From assembly GCA_963734395.1 (NCBI GenBank), contig CAVTGY010000007.1, positions 1,178,001 to 1,242,000 on the forward strand: a DNA stretch of 64,000 bases. The letters are read 5' to 3'. Position 1 is the first letter of the stretch. Each line of letters starts with the position of its first letter. The translations under genes were made by a program, and so were the position numbers. Shown here piece by piece: positions 37,375-46,572 of the stretch. The DNA comes from Bog-756 sp963734395. GTDB lineage: Bacteria > Actinomycetota > Acidimicrobiia > Acidimicrobiales > RAAP-2. The notes below the pieces were generated by a model. It saw nothing but the letters and a program-made list of their open reading frames with translations. It was not told the origin of the DNA and did no database searches.

Positions 37375-38199
37375 TCAGCGTCGGGCGGAAGAGCCGAGGT
37401 GCGACCGGACCAATCCGGCCACGGTTGCGGGCTGCTGCAGATGGGGCGCGTGGCCGGCGCCGGCCACCACCACATGGGTGGCGTTGGTCCCGATCGATCC
37501 GGTCAGCCGGCGTCCGAGGTCGGTGAATCTGTGGTCGAGGGCCCCCGAGATGATCAGGACCGGCACCGCCAGTTCGGCCAGGGAGTCCCACAGCGGGCGT
37601 TGGGTACCGGTCCCGGCCAGTCGCAGGCTCGACGCCAACCCCGGACCCGTGTTGCGCAGCCTCTCTTCGAATGCCGTGGCCGCCGGATTGATATCGGCGA
37701 ACATCGGGTTTTCCAACCAGCGGCGCAGGAACGCGGCCACCGGCAGTGGCTGTCGGCCGTCGGGCGGGTCGAGCTGGTCGGCCAGGTCCTGGTCGGACTC
37801 CCGACGCCGTCGCCGCTCGTCGATGTCGTCGATCCCCGCGGTGCCCGAGATGAGCACCAGGCCGACGACCGACTGCGGGCGGGCCAACGCCAGATGCAGG
37901 CAGAACCGCGCCCCCATCGAATAGCCGAGGTAGACACCTGTCCCGCCGGCGTCACCCAGCAGCAGGGCGCCGTCGGTCAGGGTGGCGGCCACGTCCGACG
38001 AACCGCCGTGCCCGGGCATGTCCACCCGCACCACCTGATGATCGCTGGCCAGGTCGCCGTCCATCGATCCCCACAGCCGACCGGTCTGGGTGAAGCCGTG
38101 GGCCATCACCAGGCGCGGACCGCTCCCGACGGTGTCGACGGCCAGGCCCCCGTCGGTTGCGGCGACGCGGGCGGGAGACGACGGGGAAGGCGTGGGCAT
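37375..38199 (-). CDS. Alpha/beta hydrolase, MenH-like (SHCHC synthase candidate)
   Basis: An alpha/beta hydrolase with the nucleophile elbow GYSMGARF, oxyanion motif MAHGFTQTGRLW, PGHGGSSD and the late histidine in VAGAGHAPHLQQP. Position between menA and menD and the MenH-like early HGF and later ENPMFADIN suggest SHCHC synthase, but generic hydrolases look alike, so I leave out a symbol. Its ATG (38199-38197) overlaps the menD ATG head to head within CATG. GAGGT lies five bases upstream of it, inside menD. Confidence 0.82.
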   Translation of the reverse strand: MPTPSPSSPARVAATDGGLAVDTVGSGPRLVMAHGFTQTGRLWGSMDGDLASDHQVVRVDMPGHGGSSDVAATLTDGALLLGDAGGTGVYLGYSMGARFCLHLALARPQSVVGLVLISGTAGIDDIDERRRRRESDQDLADQLDPPDGRQPLPVAAFLRRWLENPMFADINPAATAFEERLRNTGPGLASSLRLAGTGTQRPLWDSLAELAVPVLIISGALDHRFTDLGRRLTGSIGTNATHVVVAGAGHAPHLQQPATVAGLVRSHLGSSARR

Positions 38200-40024
38200 G
38201 AGCGACCTCGGTGAGCGTACCGACAGCCAAGCGGCGTTCGCCGCCACCCTGGTCGACGAGTGGGTGCGGGGTGGTGTGACCCGAGCGGTGGTCTGCCCGG
38301 GATCGCGGTCGACGCCCCTGGTCCTGGCCCTGGCCGCCCACCCCTCGATCGACCTCCGGGTCCGGCTAGACGAGCGGTCGGCCGGATTCACCGCACTCGG
38401 GATCGGGTGGGCCAGCGGGCGTCCGGCCGTGGTGGTCACCACCAGCGGCACGGCGGCGGCGGAGCTCCACGCCGCGGTGGTCGAGGCCGACCTGTCCTGG
38501 GTCCCGCTCATCGCCTGCACCGCCGATCGGCCCCCCGAGTTGCAGGGCGTGGGCGCTCCCCAGACCATCGAACAGAGCCATCTCTTCGGGCGCTCCCCCC
38601 GATGGTTCTCCGATCCCGGGGTGCCCGACGCCCTCACCGGTTGGTCATGGCGGTCCCTGGCCGCGAGGACGGTGGCCGAGGCGACCTCGGGTGTCGCCGG
38701 ACCCGGTCCGGTCCATCTCAACCTGCCCTTCCGGGATCCCCTGCTCGGTGACCCGACCAAGGCCGGTGAGCTTCCCCCGGGCCGGCCGGGGGGAGCGCCG
38801 TGGCACAGGGCGGTGGCCGCCGCCGCCCATCCCGGGCCGGGATGCGTGTCCTCCCTGGTGGAGGAGCAGCTGGTACACCCCACCAGGCGGGGGGTGATCG
38901 TGGCCGGCGCCGGGTGCGGTGAACCTGCGCCCGTGCTCGCCCTGTCCGCTGCGCTGGGCTGGCCGATCCTGGCCGACCCCCGGTCGGGTCTCCGAGGGCC
39001 CGAGCCCGGTGTGGTGGCGGCCGCGGACGGTCTGTTGCGCTCCGAGCGCTTTGCCGCCGCTCACCTCCCCGATGCGGTCCTCCGACTGGGGGAGCCCTGG
39101 GTGTCCAAGGTGGTCGGCGGGTTCCTGTCCGCCGCGGTCGGCGAAGGCGCCCGGGCGGTGGTGGTCGACCCCTGGGGACGGTGGGCCGACCCCGAACGGG
39201 AGTCGTCCACCCTGGTGCGGTCCGACCCGGGGCTGTTCTGCCGGGAAGTGGCGGAGTACCTGGAGCGGTCGGGTTCGGGTGGGACCGGTTCCGGTGAAGG
39301 GCGAGGGTGGATCGAGTCGTGGTGTACCGCTGAAGCGGCGGCACGGGAAGTGATCAGCGCCGCCCTGGGTCCGGACGCCGCGCCGGAGGTCGCCGGCCCG
39401 GTGAACGAACCGTCGTTGGCCCACCGGCTGTTCGCGGCCATGCCCGGTCACGCCACCTTGGTGGTGTCCTCCTCGATGCCGGTACGCGACCTGGAGGCGT
39501 TCGCCGCGCCCCGTCGCCATCCCCCCCGGGTGATCGCCAATCGGGGTGCCAACGGTATCGACGGCGTGGTGTCCACCGCCCTCGGTGTGGCCATGGCCTC
39601 GCCCGGCCCGACCGTCGCCCTGGTCGGCGACCTGGCCTTCCTCCACGACGCTTCGGCGCTGGTGCGGGCCGAGGGGCAGCAGCCGGCGCTCACCGTGGTG
39701 GTGGCCGACAATGGCGGCGGCGGTATCTTCTCGTTCCTCGAACAGGCGTCGACACTCGACGCCGAACCGTTCGACAGGCTGTTCGGGACTCCGCAGGAAT
39801 CCGACGTGGCCGCGGTGGCCGCCGGGTTCGGATGGGCGGTCGACGATCTGGTCGACGACCGGGGGCCGGACCGGCTGGAGGAGGCGCTGTCCCGTCGGTT
39901 GGACCACGCGACCCCGTCGGTGATGCGGGTCCGGCTTCCCACCCGGGCGGACAACGTGGAGGTGCACCATCGGATCAACGCCGCCGTCGTGAAGGCTGTC
40001 GACTCCGTGGCGCTCCGGATGTAG
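38198..40024 (+). CDS. menD: SEPHCHC synthase MenD
   Basis: A thiamine-diphosphate enzyme adding 2-oxoglutarate-derived succinic semialdehyde to isochorismate, the committed menaquinone step. Family motifs: VCPGSRSTPLVLAL, LDERSAGFTALGIGWA, TTSGTAAAELHAAVVEA, ADRPPELQGVGAPQTI, NRGANGIDGVVSTALGVA and the ThDP/Mg motif GDLAFLHDASALV through NNGG-like DNGGGGIFSFL. 608 residues, one frame. ATG 38198 is preceded by AAGG and overlaps the divergent hydrolase start. Confidence 0.95.
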   Translation: MSDLGERTDSQAAFAATLVDEWVRGGVTRAVVCPGSRSTPLVLALAAHPSIDLRVRLDERSAGFTALGIGWASGRPAVVVTTSGTAAAELHAAVVEADLSWVPLIACTADRPPELQGVGAPQTIEQSHLFGRSPRWFSDPGVPDALTGWSWRSLAARTVAEATSGVAGPGPVHLNLPFRDPLLGDPTKAGELPPGRPGGAPWHRAVAAAAHPGPGCVSSLVEEQLVHPTRRGVIVAGAGCGEPAPVLALSAALGWPILADPRSGLRGPEPGVVAAADGLLRSERFAAAHLPDAVLRLGEPWVSKVVGGFLSAAVGEGARAVVVDPWGRWADPERESSTLVRSDPGLFCREVAEYLERSGSGGTGSGEGRGWIESWCTAEAAAREVISAALGPDAAPEVAGPVNEPSLAHRLFAAMPGHATLVVSSSMPVRDLEAFAAPRRHPPRVIANRGANGIDGVVSTALGVAMASPGPTVALVGDLAFLHDASALVRAEGQQPALTVVVADNGGGGIFSFLEQASTLDAEPFDRLFGTPQESDVAAVAAGFGWAVDDLVDDRGPDRLEEALSRRLDHATPSVMRVRLPTRADNVEVHHRINAAVVKAVDSVALRM

Positions 40025-40066
40025 GTCCGCTCCCGGTGTTGTCGGGCCCTCAGCCGGGTTGGTCTG

Positions 40067-41696
40067 TCAGGCCGATATGTCGGCGGGGTCCCTCTTCCCG
40101 GATACCGGTCGATCGTGTGGAAGCTCCCTTGTGAAGCCAAGGGAGAGAAGTGCAAGGAGGGCGGCGGCAAGAAGCCCCGCCTTGAGCGATCGGAGCTGTG
40201 CCGACTCATAGTCCTCCACAAGTGCCGCAGTGGATGCCTCATCGAGCCCTGACCTTCTTCGCTGCACTTTCAATCTGCGTCGAGGAGACAAAGTTTGTGT
40301 TGGAACCCGCGGCGACGCCCACCTGGGCCGAAACCTCTGGGCTGATGCGGGGATCGTGTTCGATGTTGGAGATGAAGGTACTGGTCAAACCCATCAGGAC
40401 GATGGCTCCGATGAGCGCGACACCGAGCGATGAGCCGAGTTGCTGCCCGGTGTACTGGAGTCCACCTGCCTCGCTCCGCCCCGACTCTTCGACCGAGGAC
40501 TGGACGACGTTGCCGAGCTGGGAAACCATCAGGCCCATCCCGATGCCGAGCACGGCCATACCGATGGCGAATCCTGCGTCGAAGAGCGTGGGCTGGATCG
40601 TCGAAAGCAGGATGAGCGCACCAGCAAGGATCACAACCAGCCCAGTCCGAACGATGGCACGAACGGGGAACCGGTTCGACAGCCTGGATCCGATGGCAGA
40701 GGTGGCGAACATCGTGATCGAGACGGGCAACATCTTGATCCCGGTCTCGAGGGCGTTGAGACCGAGGACCATCTGGAGGTAGAGCGGCACGACGAAGAAA
40801 ATGCCCATCAGGATCAGGTTCTGGCTGAACAGCCCGATCAACCCTGATCTGACCGGAGGGATCCGGGCCAGGGAGAGGTGGACGAGCGGGTCCAGATTTC
40901 TGTCTTCTCGGTGACGCTGCCAGGTCACGAATCCCCAGATCAGGACCCCACCTGCGGCGATGACGAAGACAGTGAGCGAGAACCCGAAGATGGTGATCGG
41001 AGAGTTCTTCGGCTTGAGCCACCCCCAGGTGCTCGACTGCAAGACCCCATAGACCAAGAGCCCTAGACCAGAGGCGGAGAGCACCGAGCCGACCACATCA
41101 AGTCTCGGAGTGGGATCGGGACGTGGAGCGTCCCTAACCTTGGGGGTCATCACCAGGATGAAACCCACGATGATCACCTCACCGACAAAGACGATGCGCC
41201 AGGTCACCTCGGTGGTCGCCCAGCCGCCCAGAATCGGTCCGATGGCGATTCCCGCTCCAGCAACTCCACCGATGATTGCGTAGGCGACCTTGCGACGGGA
41301 ACCCTCGAAGTTGCCCGCAATGAGGGCGGCGAGCGCGGGAAGGACCAGGGCGGCACCGATGCCTTCGAGCAAGGACCACCCGAGCGCGAGAACCGCCACC
41401 GACTGTGACGCCGCGGTAAGGGCGGAGCCGCAGGCATAGATGATCAACCCGATCACGAACGCCCGGCGTCGGCCGATGATGTCGCCGATCTTTGCTCCAG
41501 TGAGGATGAGCATGGCCATCACCAAGCAGTAGAGGGTGATGACGGCCTGAATCGTGGTCACCGTGGTGTGGAAGTCCTCGACCAGTGCACTGATGGAGAC
41601 GTTCATCACCGACTGGTCGAGGACCATGAGGAACTGCGCCGATGCCAAGGCGATGAGTGCCAGCCAGCCCTTGCTGGACGTTCCTTCGCCGTTCAC
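40067..41696 (-). CDS. MFS drug exporter, DHA2 (14-helix) family, frameshifted
   Basis: A proton-coupled multidrug-exporter-like protein. Motif A-like GAKIGDIIGRRRAFVIG, the DHA2 motif LDQSVMNVSISAL in helix 1, motif C-like GGVAGAGIAIGPILGG, and about 14 hydrophobic segments. An extra base at 40251-40254 truncates an otherwise continuous C-terminus: the last helix (LLAAALLALLSLGF) lies in the next frame, ending at 40067. GTG 41696 has an AGGAGA just upstream; the open frame also allows TTG 41726. G+C is lower than in neighbours: 37 of 60 in each of two lines counted, against 43 of 60 in a menD line. Confidence 0.88.
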
Positions 41697-41772
41697 ATTT
41701 CTCCTCGCCTGCAGACCCGGAGCCAAGGGGTGTGCACCCAGCGGCTCCGGTAGGTTTATCTCACCTGAGACC

Positions 41773-41784
41773 CCACAAGTGTGG
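41773..41784. promoter_or_regulatory. Short palindrome upstream of the MFS gene
   Basis: CCACA-AG-TGTGG, a perfect 5-2-5 inverted repeat about 77 bp before the MFS GTG and just past the LCP stop. Exporter genes are often controlled by a regulator bound at such a site, but no regulator gene is adjacent. It could be chance. Confidence 0.25.
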
Positions 41785-41802
41785 ACCGACTGGCTGACTC
41801 GT

Positions 41803-43215
41803 TCAGCAGGGACGCGGATCGTAGGGGGGAATCGCCAAGGGCGCCGGCGCGGTGGTCGAGACGCTGGCGGTGAGCAGCACCCGGCCGGCGGCCGCCGATG
41901 CCGCCGATGCCGCCGACGCCGGCACGGTGGTGGTGGTGGGGGCCGGGAGCTGGAGGGCGATCGGATTGCCGTAGGCGTCGATCGGCGGGGTGACGATCGG
42001 TTGGGCGGTGTCGCCGATGAATTGGGCGATCACTGCCGACGCCGCGGTCGGCTCGACCACTTCGACGTCTCCGGCCGTCGCCGAGGTCGCACCGGTGGTC
42101 GGCAGCAGGTAGGACTGAAGAGACGAACCGGAGAAGGCGTGATAGCGCTCGGCCAGCGAGAAGAGGTCGCCGGCGGAAAGAGCGTTGTCCTTGCTGAAGT
42201 CGTGGACCACCGACGAGAACAGGGAGTTCAACCGCAGCGGGTTGTAGGTCGCCTTGGCCTTGTCCTGGGCCGCGGCGATGATCAGGTTCTGGCGCTGGAT
42301 CCGGCCGATGTCGGAAGTCGGGTCGGAGATCCACTGGCCGTTGTCGTCGTACTGGAAATAGCGGGAGCGGGACAGGGCCAGGGCTTCGGTCCCGTTGAGT
42401 GTCTGGCAACCGGTAGTGGGGACGTTGAGCCCGGAGTTGTTGTTGCAGACGCCGCCCGAGCAGTCTTGGTCCCGAACCGGGTAAGGGAAGTCCATGTTGA
42501 TGCCACCGAGGGCGTTGACCGCGTCCTGCAGGCCGAAGAAGTTGATCACGATGAAGTGGCTGATCGGGATCCCGAAGGTGCTCTCGATGGTTCGCACCAA
42601 GGCGTCGGGCCCGGCGCCGAATGCGGCGTTGATCTTGTTCTGGCTGTCGAGCGGGCTGTTGGCCGGCATCCCCGACAGGGTCACATAGGTGTCACGGGGA
42701 ATGGAGAGCGACGTCGCGGTGCCGCTGGCCGGATCCACCCGGATGATCTTGATGGTGTCACTCCGTTGGCCTGAGACGCTGGTCGCGCCGCCGAACTGCT
42801 GGGCCTCGGCCGTGGTCTCCCCTTCGCGGCTGTCGGAACCGATCAGCAGCACGTTGTAGGGCTGGCCAGCGGGTACCGCCACACAGGTGGTGCAGGGGCT
42901 GGAGGCAACCTTGCCCCATTGGTAACGGAAGTACCCGTACCCGACGGCCACCAACACCAGCAACAGGACCACGGCCACGATGCCCGCTCGCATGACTCGG
43001 ACCAACGGCGGCCGCCGGCGTCGCTTGGATTTGCGCCGTTCCCGCCGGGTGGGGACCACCACTCGACCGCCGAGGATCGGTCCGGGAAACTCGGGTTCTG
43101 CGACAGAGCGGTGGGTGGCCCTTGGCGCGGACCCGATGGGTGGTCCGTCGTGTCTCCTCGGGGTGCGCCCGTAGGGGCGGGCTCCTCTGGGCGGGGAAGT
43201 GGGGGTCGGTGGCAA
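41803..43215 (-). CDS. LytR-CpsA-Psr (LCP) family protein
   Basis: LCP proteins attach glycopolymers such as arabinogalactan or teichoic acids to peptidoglycan outside the membrane. A disordered basic N-terminus is followed by one membrane helix (GIVAVVLLLVLVAVGYGYF) and the LCP domain: YNVLLIGSDSREGE, SDTIKIIRVD, SIPRDTYVTL, ALSRSRYF and the arginine-rich DIGRIQRQNLII. A Thr/Ala-rich tail carries Ala-Ala-Ser repeats. The start is TTG 43215. Two copies of an 18-bp palindrome lie just upstream. Length 470, usual. Confidence 0.9.
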   Translation of the reverse strand: MPPTPTSPPRGARPYGRTPRRHDGPPIGSAPRATHRSVAEPEFPGPILGGRVVVPTRRERRKSKRRRRPPLVRVMRAGIVAVVLLLVLVAVGYGYFRYQWGKVASSPCTTCVAVPAGQPYNVLLIGSDSREGETTAEAQQFGGATSVSGQRSDTIKIIRVDPASGTATSLSIPRDTYVTLSGMPANSPLDSQNKINAAFGAGPDALVRTIESTFGIPISHFIVINFFGLQDAVNALGGINMDFPYPVRDQDCSGGVCNNNSGLNVPTTGCQTLNGTEALALSRSRYFQYDDNGQWISDPTSDIGRIQRQNLIIAAAQDKAKATYNPLRLNSLFSSVVHDFSKDNALSAGDLFSLAERYHAFSGSSLQSYLLPTTGATSATAGDVEVVEPTAASAVIAQFIGDTAQPIVTPPIDAYGNPIALQLPAPTTTTVPASAASAASAAAGRVLLTASVSTTAPAPLAIPPYDPRPC

Positions 43216-43241
43216 GGTGGCAGTTAGGTGGGGAACTTCCG

Positions 43242-43259
43242 ACCGACCGTGCGGCCGGT
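43242..43259. repeat. 18-bp imperfect palindrome, copy 1
   Basis: ACCGACCGTGCGGCCGGT: half-sites ACCGACCG and CGGCCGGT pair at 7 of 8 positions around TG. It is identical to the copy at 43296-43313. It lies 27 bp upstream of the LCP start codon, a plausible operator position. Confidence 0.7.
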
Positions 43260-43295
43260 CGGCCGGGGTCGGCGTCCCTCAGCGCACAGTTTCGC

Positions 43296-43313
43296 ACCGA
43301 CCGTGCGGCCGGT
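43296..43313. repeat. 18-bp imperfect palindrome, copy 2
   Basis: Exact second copy of the element at 43242-43259, 54 bp away start to start (about five helical turns). Both lie in the 122-bp gap between the carotenoid oxygenase stop and the LCP start. The spacing suits a regulator binding two sites on one DNA face. Confidence 0.7.
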
Positions 43314-43337
43314 GGTGGCACCCGCTGAAGTGACCGG

Positions 43338-44684
43338 TCACCCGGTGGACGGCACCCACGACCCGTGGAACCCGAAGGGGACCCGGGCCGGCAGATGCAC
43401 GGTGGCCACCGGCGGGCCGGCAAACGAGGTGGCGTCGAGGATGACCAGGTCACTGGCATCGCGGGTGGCGTCGTAGACCACGCTGAGGATCCAGCCCTCG
43501 TCCTCGGCCCTCCCGTCGGCGGCCCGAACGAACACCGGCTCTCCCGGAGAGCGGTGCTCGCCCGGTTCGAACCGGGTCGACTCGTTGCGCACCAGGTCGT
43601 ACTTGATCAACCCGACCGGTGTCGGATCCTCCGGGCGGTCACCCAGCCAGGTGCAGTACCCGTACCGGTGGGGATGACCGGCCACCGCCCCGTCGATACG
43701 GGGGAATTCGACCGGGAGGTCGTCGAGACGCTGCTCGAGTACCCGATTGGCATCCGGGTCGATTCTCCATCGGGCCAGCGTCGGTAGCCCCGAGGCGATC
43801 GCCTGGCCCGGATCCGTGTCGAACGCCCGGTCATAGCGGATCAGGTCCATGACCACCGCATCGCCGTCGTCATAGCTGTTGAGTATGTGGAACGCGTAGG
43901 TGGGGTCGACGTCGATCCACCGGATGTCGGCGTTGCCACCGTTGCGGGGCATGACGCCGACCCGGGCGCCCGCTTCGGGCATCCACCGGTAGGGCACCGA
44001 GCGCCCGACGGCTGCCAGCCCGAGGTCGAACACCACCGGGAGATCGGGGAAGACGACCCGGGTCGAGGTCACCCCGAAGTCGTGCATCATCACCGCTCGG
44101 GGTAGGTCGACCTCCTCGGTGCGGACGAGCACCCCGGCGGCGTCGGCCAGGTGATAGCGGAGGAAGGGTGGTCCGAACGGGTCACAACCGAAGAAGACCA
44201 GCTCGCCGCTGATCGGATCGACCTTGGGATGGGCGGTCATCGGTGACGCCAACTGGCCGTCGAAATCATGGACACGGGCCCGGTCCAGTTGGGCCGACAC
44301 GGCGTGGGGAAATCCGGACTCCACCAGGGCGAGGGTGGTGCCCCCATGGCGGATGACATGGGTGTTGGCCTTGCCGTCCACCGGTTCGCTCGGACCGGTG
44401 GGAGGCGCTGACTCCAACTTGGCTGCCAGAGCCCTGGTCCGTACCCAGCGATTGCGATACCCGGTCGCCTTGCCTCCGGCCAGAGAGATGGCGTGGATCA
44501 TGCCGTCGCCGGCGAACCAGTGGTAGTCGGTCTCCTCGGTCGGGACCACCGCCGGATTGGGCCCGTTTCGCAACAGGCGGCCTTCGAGATCAGGAGGAAT
44601 CACCCCCGTCACCGCCAGCTGGTGGTCGTCGCTGCGCTCGATGTGCACGGGCGCAAAGTTTCCGTGGAGATACGGGTTGAGCAT
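43338..44684 (-). CDS. Carotenoid cleavage oxygenase (RPE65 family)
   Basis: A seven-bladed propeller non-haem iron dioxygenase. The four iron-ligand histidines are in TAHPKVD, MMHDFGVT, YAFHILNSYDDGD and GFHGSWVP near the C-terminus. The N-terminal LEGRLLRNGPNPAVVP and HWFAGDGMIHAISL are family signatures. 448 residues, complete. ATG 44684 has a GAGGA about seven bases upstream. The substrate (carotenoid, apocarotenoid or lignostilbene type) cannot be told. No carotenoid synthesis gene is in the window. Confidence 0.94.
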   Translation of the reverse strand: MLNPYLHGNFAPVHIERSDDHQLAVTGVIPPDLEGRLLRNGPNPAVVPTEETDYHWFAGDGMIHAISLAGGKATGYRNRWVRTRALAAKLESAPPTGPSEPVDGKANTHVIRHGGTTLALVESGFPHAVSAQLDRARVHDFDGQLASPMTAHPKVDPISGELVFFGCDPFGPPFLRYHLADAAGVLVRTEEVDLPRAVMMHDFGVTSTRVVFPDLPVVFDLGLAAVGRSVPYRWMPEAGARVGVMPRNGGNADIRWIDVDPTYAFHILNSYDDGDAVVMDLIRYDRAFDTDPGQAIASGLPTLARWRIDPDANRVLEQRLDDLPVEFPRIDGAVAGHPHRYGYCTWLGDRPEDPTPVGLIKYDLVRNESTRFEPGEHRSPGEPVFVRAADGRAEDEGWILSVVYDATRDASDLVILDATSFAGPPVATVHLPARVPFGFHGSWVPSTG

Positions 44685-44773
44685 CGGGTGTCCTCGGCAG
44701 GTGAACGGGTCCGAACGCTCGGGCCGGTGCCGATGGTAGTGGTGGATGTTCGAGCGGGGACCGCTCCACGTGG

Positions 44774-44779
44774 CAGGCT
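44774..44779 (+). promoter_or_regulatory. -10-like element of tyrS, leaderless layout
   Basis: CAGGCT six bases before the GTG start of tyrS. The first base departs from the TANNNT pattern, so support comes mainly from the shared spacing seen at other genes here. Confidence 0.35.
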
Positions 44780-44785
44780 GAGGCG

Positions 44786-46073
44786 GTGGCCCAACTCGCC
44801 GACGATCTCCGTTTCCGCGGCCTGGTCCACCAGATGACAGATCCCGCCCTCGAGGATCGGTTGGACTCGGATCGGATCACGGTCTACAGCGGCTTCGATC
44901 CGACCGCGGACAGCCTGCACGTGGGCCATCTGTTGCAGGTCTGCAATCTTCGGCGCATGCAACTGGCCGGCCACCGGCCCATCGCGGTGGCCGGTGGTGG
45001 GACGGGTCTGGTGGGTGACCCGGGTGGCAAGTCGGAGGAGCGCCCCGTCCTCTCCGACCAGCAGGTGCAGGCCAACCTGGCCGGGATCCGTCAGCAGCTC
45101 GAAGGGTTCCTGGAATTCGGTGCAGACGATGGCGGCTCCGGCGCGCTGATGGTCAACAACGCCGAATGGCTCGCCCCGTTGCCCCTGTTCGATTTCCTCC
45201 GCCAGGTGGGCAAGCACTTCACCGTCAACCAGATGGTGGCCAAGGACTCGGTCAAATCCCGGTTGTCACGCGCGGATCAGGGCATCTCCTACACCGAGTT
45301 CAGCTACATGCTGCTGCAGGCCTACGACTTCCTCCATCTGTTCGACGCGTTCGGATGCCGGCTGCAGCTGGGGGGCAGCGATCAGTGGGGGAACATCACC
45401 ATGGGCATCGAGCTGATCCGCAAGGTGCGGCGACAGGACGTGTGGGGCTTGACCACGCCGCTGGTCCTCAAGGCCGACGGAACCAAGTTCGGCAAGACCG
45501 AGTCGGGCACCGTCTGGCTCGACCCGGACCGAACCCGCCCTTACCAGCTGTACCAATTCTTCCTCCGCACCGAGGACGCCGTGGTGGGGACCTACCTCCG
45601 GTACTTCACGTTCCTCTCCCACGAGGCGATCCTCGGGCTCGATGCTTCCACCGCCTCCCATCCCGACCGACGCGAGGCACAACGCGAACTGGCCCGCCAG
45701 GTCTGCACGCTGGTCCACGGCTCCGCCGAAACGGCGCGGGCCGAACACGCGGCGGCGGCGCTGTTCGGCGAAGAGGTGGCCCAGCTCGATGAGCGGGCCA
45801 TCCTCGATGGTTTCGCCGGCGCCCCGTCGACCACCGTGTCCAAGAGCCGGCTGGGAGACCCTGATCTGACCCTGGTCGACCTGTTGGTCGAGACCGGCCT
45901 GGCCGGGTCGAAGAGCCAGGCCCGGGCCAACGTGGAGGGGGGCGGGGCCTACGTCAACAATCGCCGGGAGGGCGAGATCGCACGAACGATCGGATCTGAC
46001 GACCTGGTGGCCGGGCGATTCGTGGTGCTGCGCCGAGGCAGAGCGCGAATACCACCTGGTGATCTTCGACTGA
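44786..46073 (+). CDS. tyrS: Tyrosyl-tRNA synthetase, frameshifted at the 3' end
   Basis: A class I synthetase charging tRNA-Tyr. The HIGH-type motif is in PTADSLHVGHLLQV and the KMSKS-type loop in KADGTKFGKTESG. The tyrosine pocket includes YTEFSYMLLQAYDFLHL and QLGGSDQWGNI. The C-terminal S4-like domain (GLAGSKSQARANVEGGGAYV) is present. Near 46041-46045 an extra base diverts the frame; removing it gives EYHLVIFD and a stop at 46071-46073, the usual family end, instead of an overrun to 46102. Confidence 0.93.
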
Positions 46074-46086
46074 GCGGGCCGGGTCC

Positions 46087-46092
46087 TACACT
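46087..46092 (+). promoter_or_regulatory. -10 element of the DUF3151 gene, leaderless layout
   Basis: TACACT six bases before ATG 46099, no ribosome site between. It lies just after the repaired tyrS stop. Confidence 0.5.
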
Positions 46093-46098
46093 GGCGGC

Positions 46099-46572
46099 AT
46101 GAGTGAACCGGCAGGTGGTCCCGCCGAGGTGTCGTCGGTCCGGCTGACCGCCGGGCTTCCCGAGACGATTCTGCCCTCCGAGTCGGACGTGGTGGTCACC
46201 GGGCTCGAAGCGGCCATGGACCAGCCGAGCGAACGCCGCCGGCACGCGGTGTCCGATCTGGTCCGTACCCAGCCGGGATCCATGGCCGCGTGGGCCACGC
46301 TCGGATCGCTGGCCCGCGACGACGTCGAGGCGTACGCCTGTTTCCGGGTGGGCTATCACCGCGGCCTGGACGCCCTGCGAGCAGCAGGTTGGAAGGGGTC
46401 CGGTCTGGTCCGCTGGGACCATCTCTCGAACCGCGGGTTCCTGCGCTGCCTGGACGGTCTCCGGTCGGCGGCGGGGGCCATCGGAGAGCACGGCGAGGAA
46501 GAGCGATCCGCGCAGTTCCTGCGCCAACTCGATCCGACGTGGCGTCCTGACTGGACAGGCATCCCCGCCTAG
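46099..46572 (+). CDS. DUF3151 family protein
   Basis: A 157-residue actinobacterial protein of unknown function. Hallmarks are the tryptophan-rich GSMAAWATLGSLARDDVEAY, YHRGLDALRAAGWKGSG and the NRGFLRCLDGLRSAAGAIGE stretch, all typical of DUF3151. Predicted soluble and helical. ATG 46099 is supported by the adjacent -10. Its stop overlaps the lipoprotein GTG by one base (TAGTG). Confidence 0.88.
   Translation: MSEPAGGPAEVSSVRLTAGLPETILPSESDVVVTGLEAAMDQPSERRRHAVSDLVRTQPGSMAAWATLGSLARDDVEAYACFRVGYHRGLDALRAAGWKGSGLVRWDHLSNRGFLRCLDGLRSAAGAIGEHGEEERSAQFLRQLDPTWRPDWTGIPA

Noticed and set aside
40067..40291. A separate 75-codon membrane protein gene after the MFS gene
   Set aside because: Its residues are the missing last helix and tail of the MFS protein; a one-base correction near 40251-40254 joins them.
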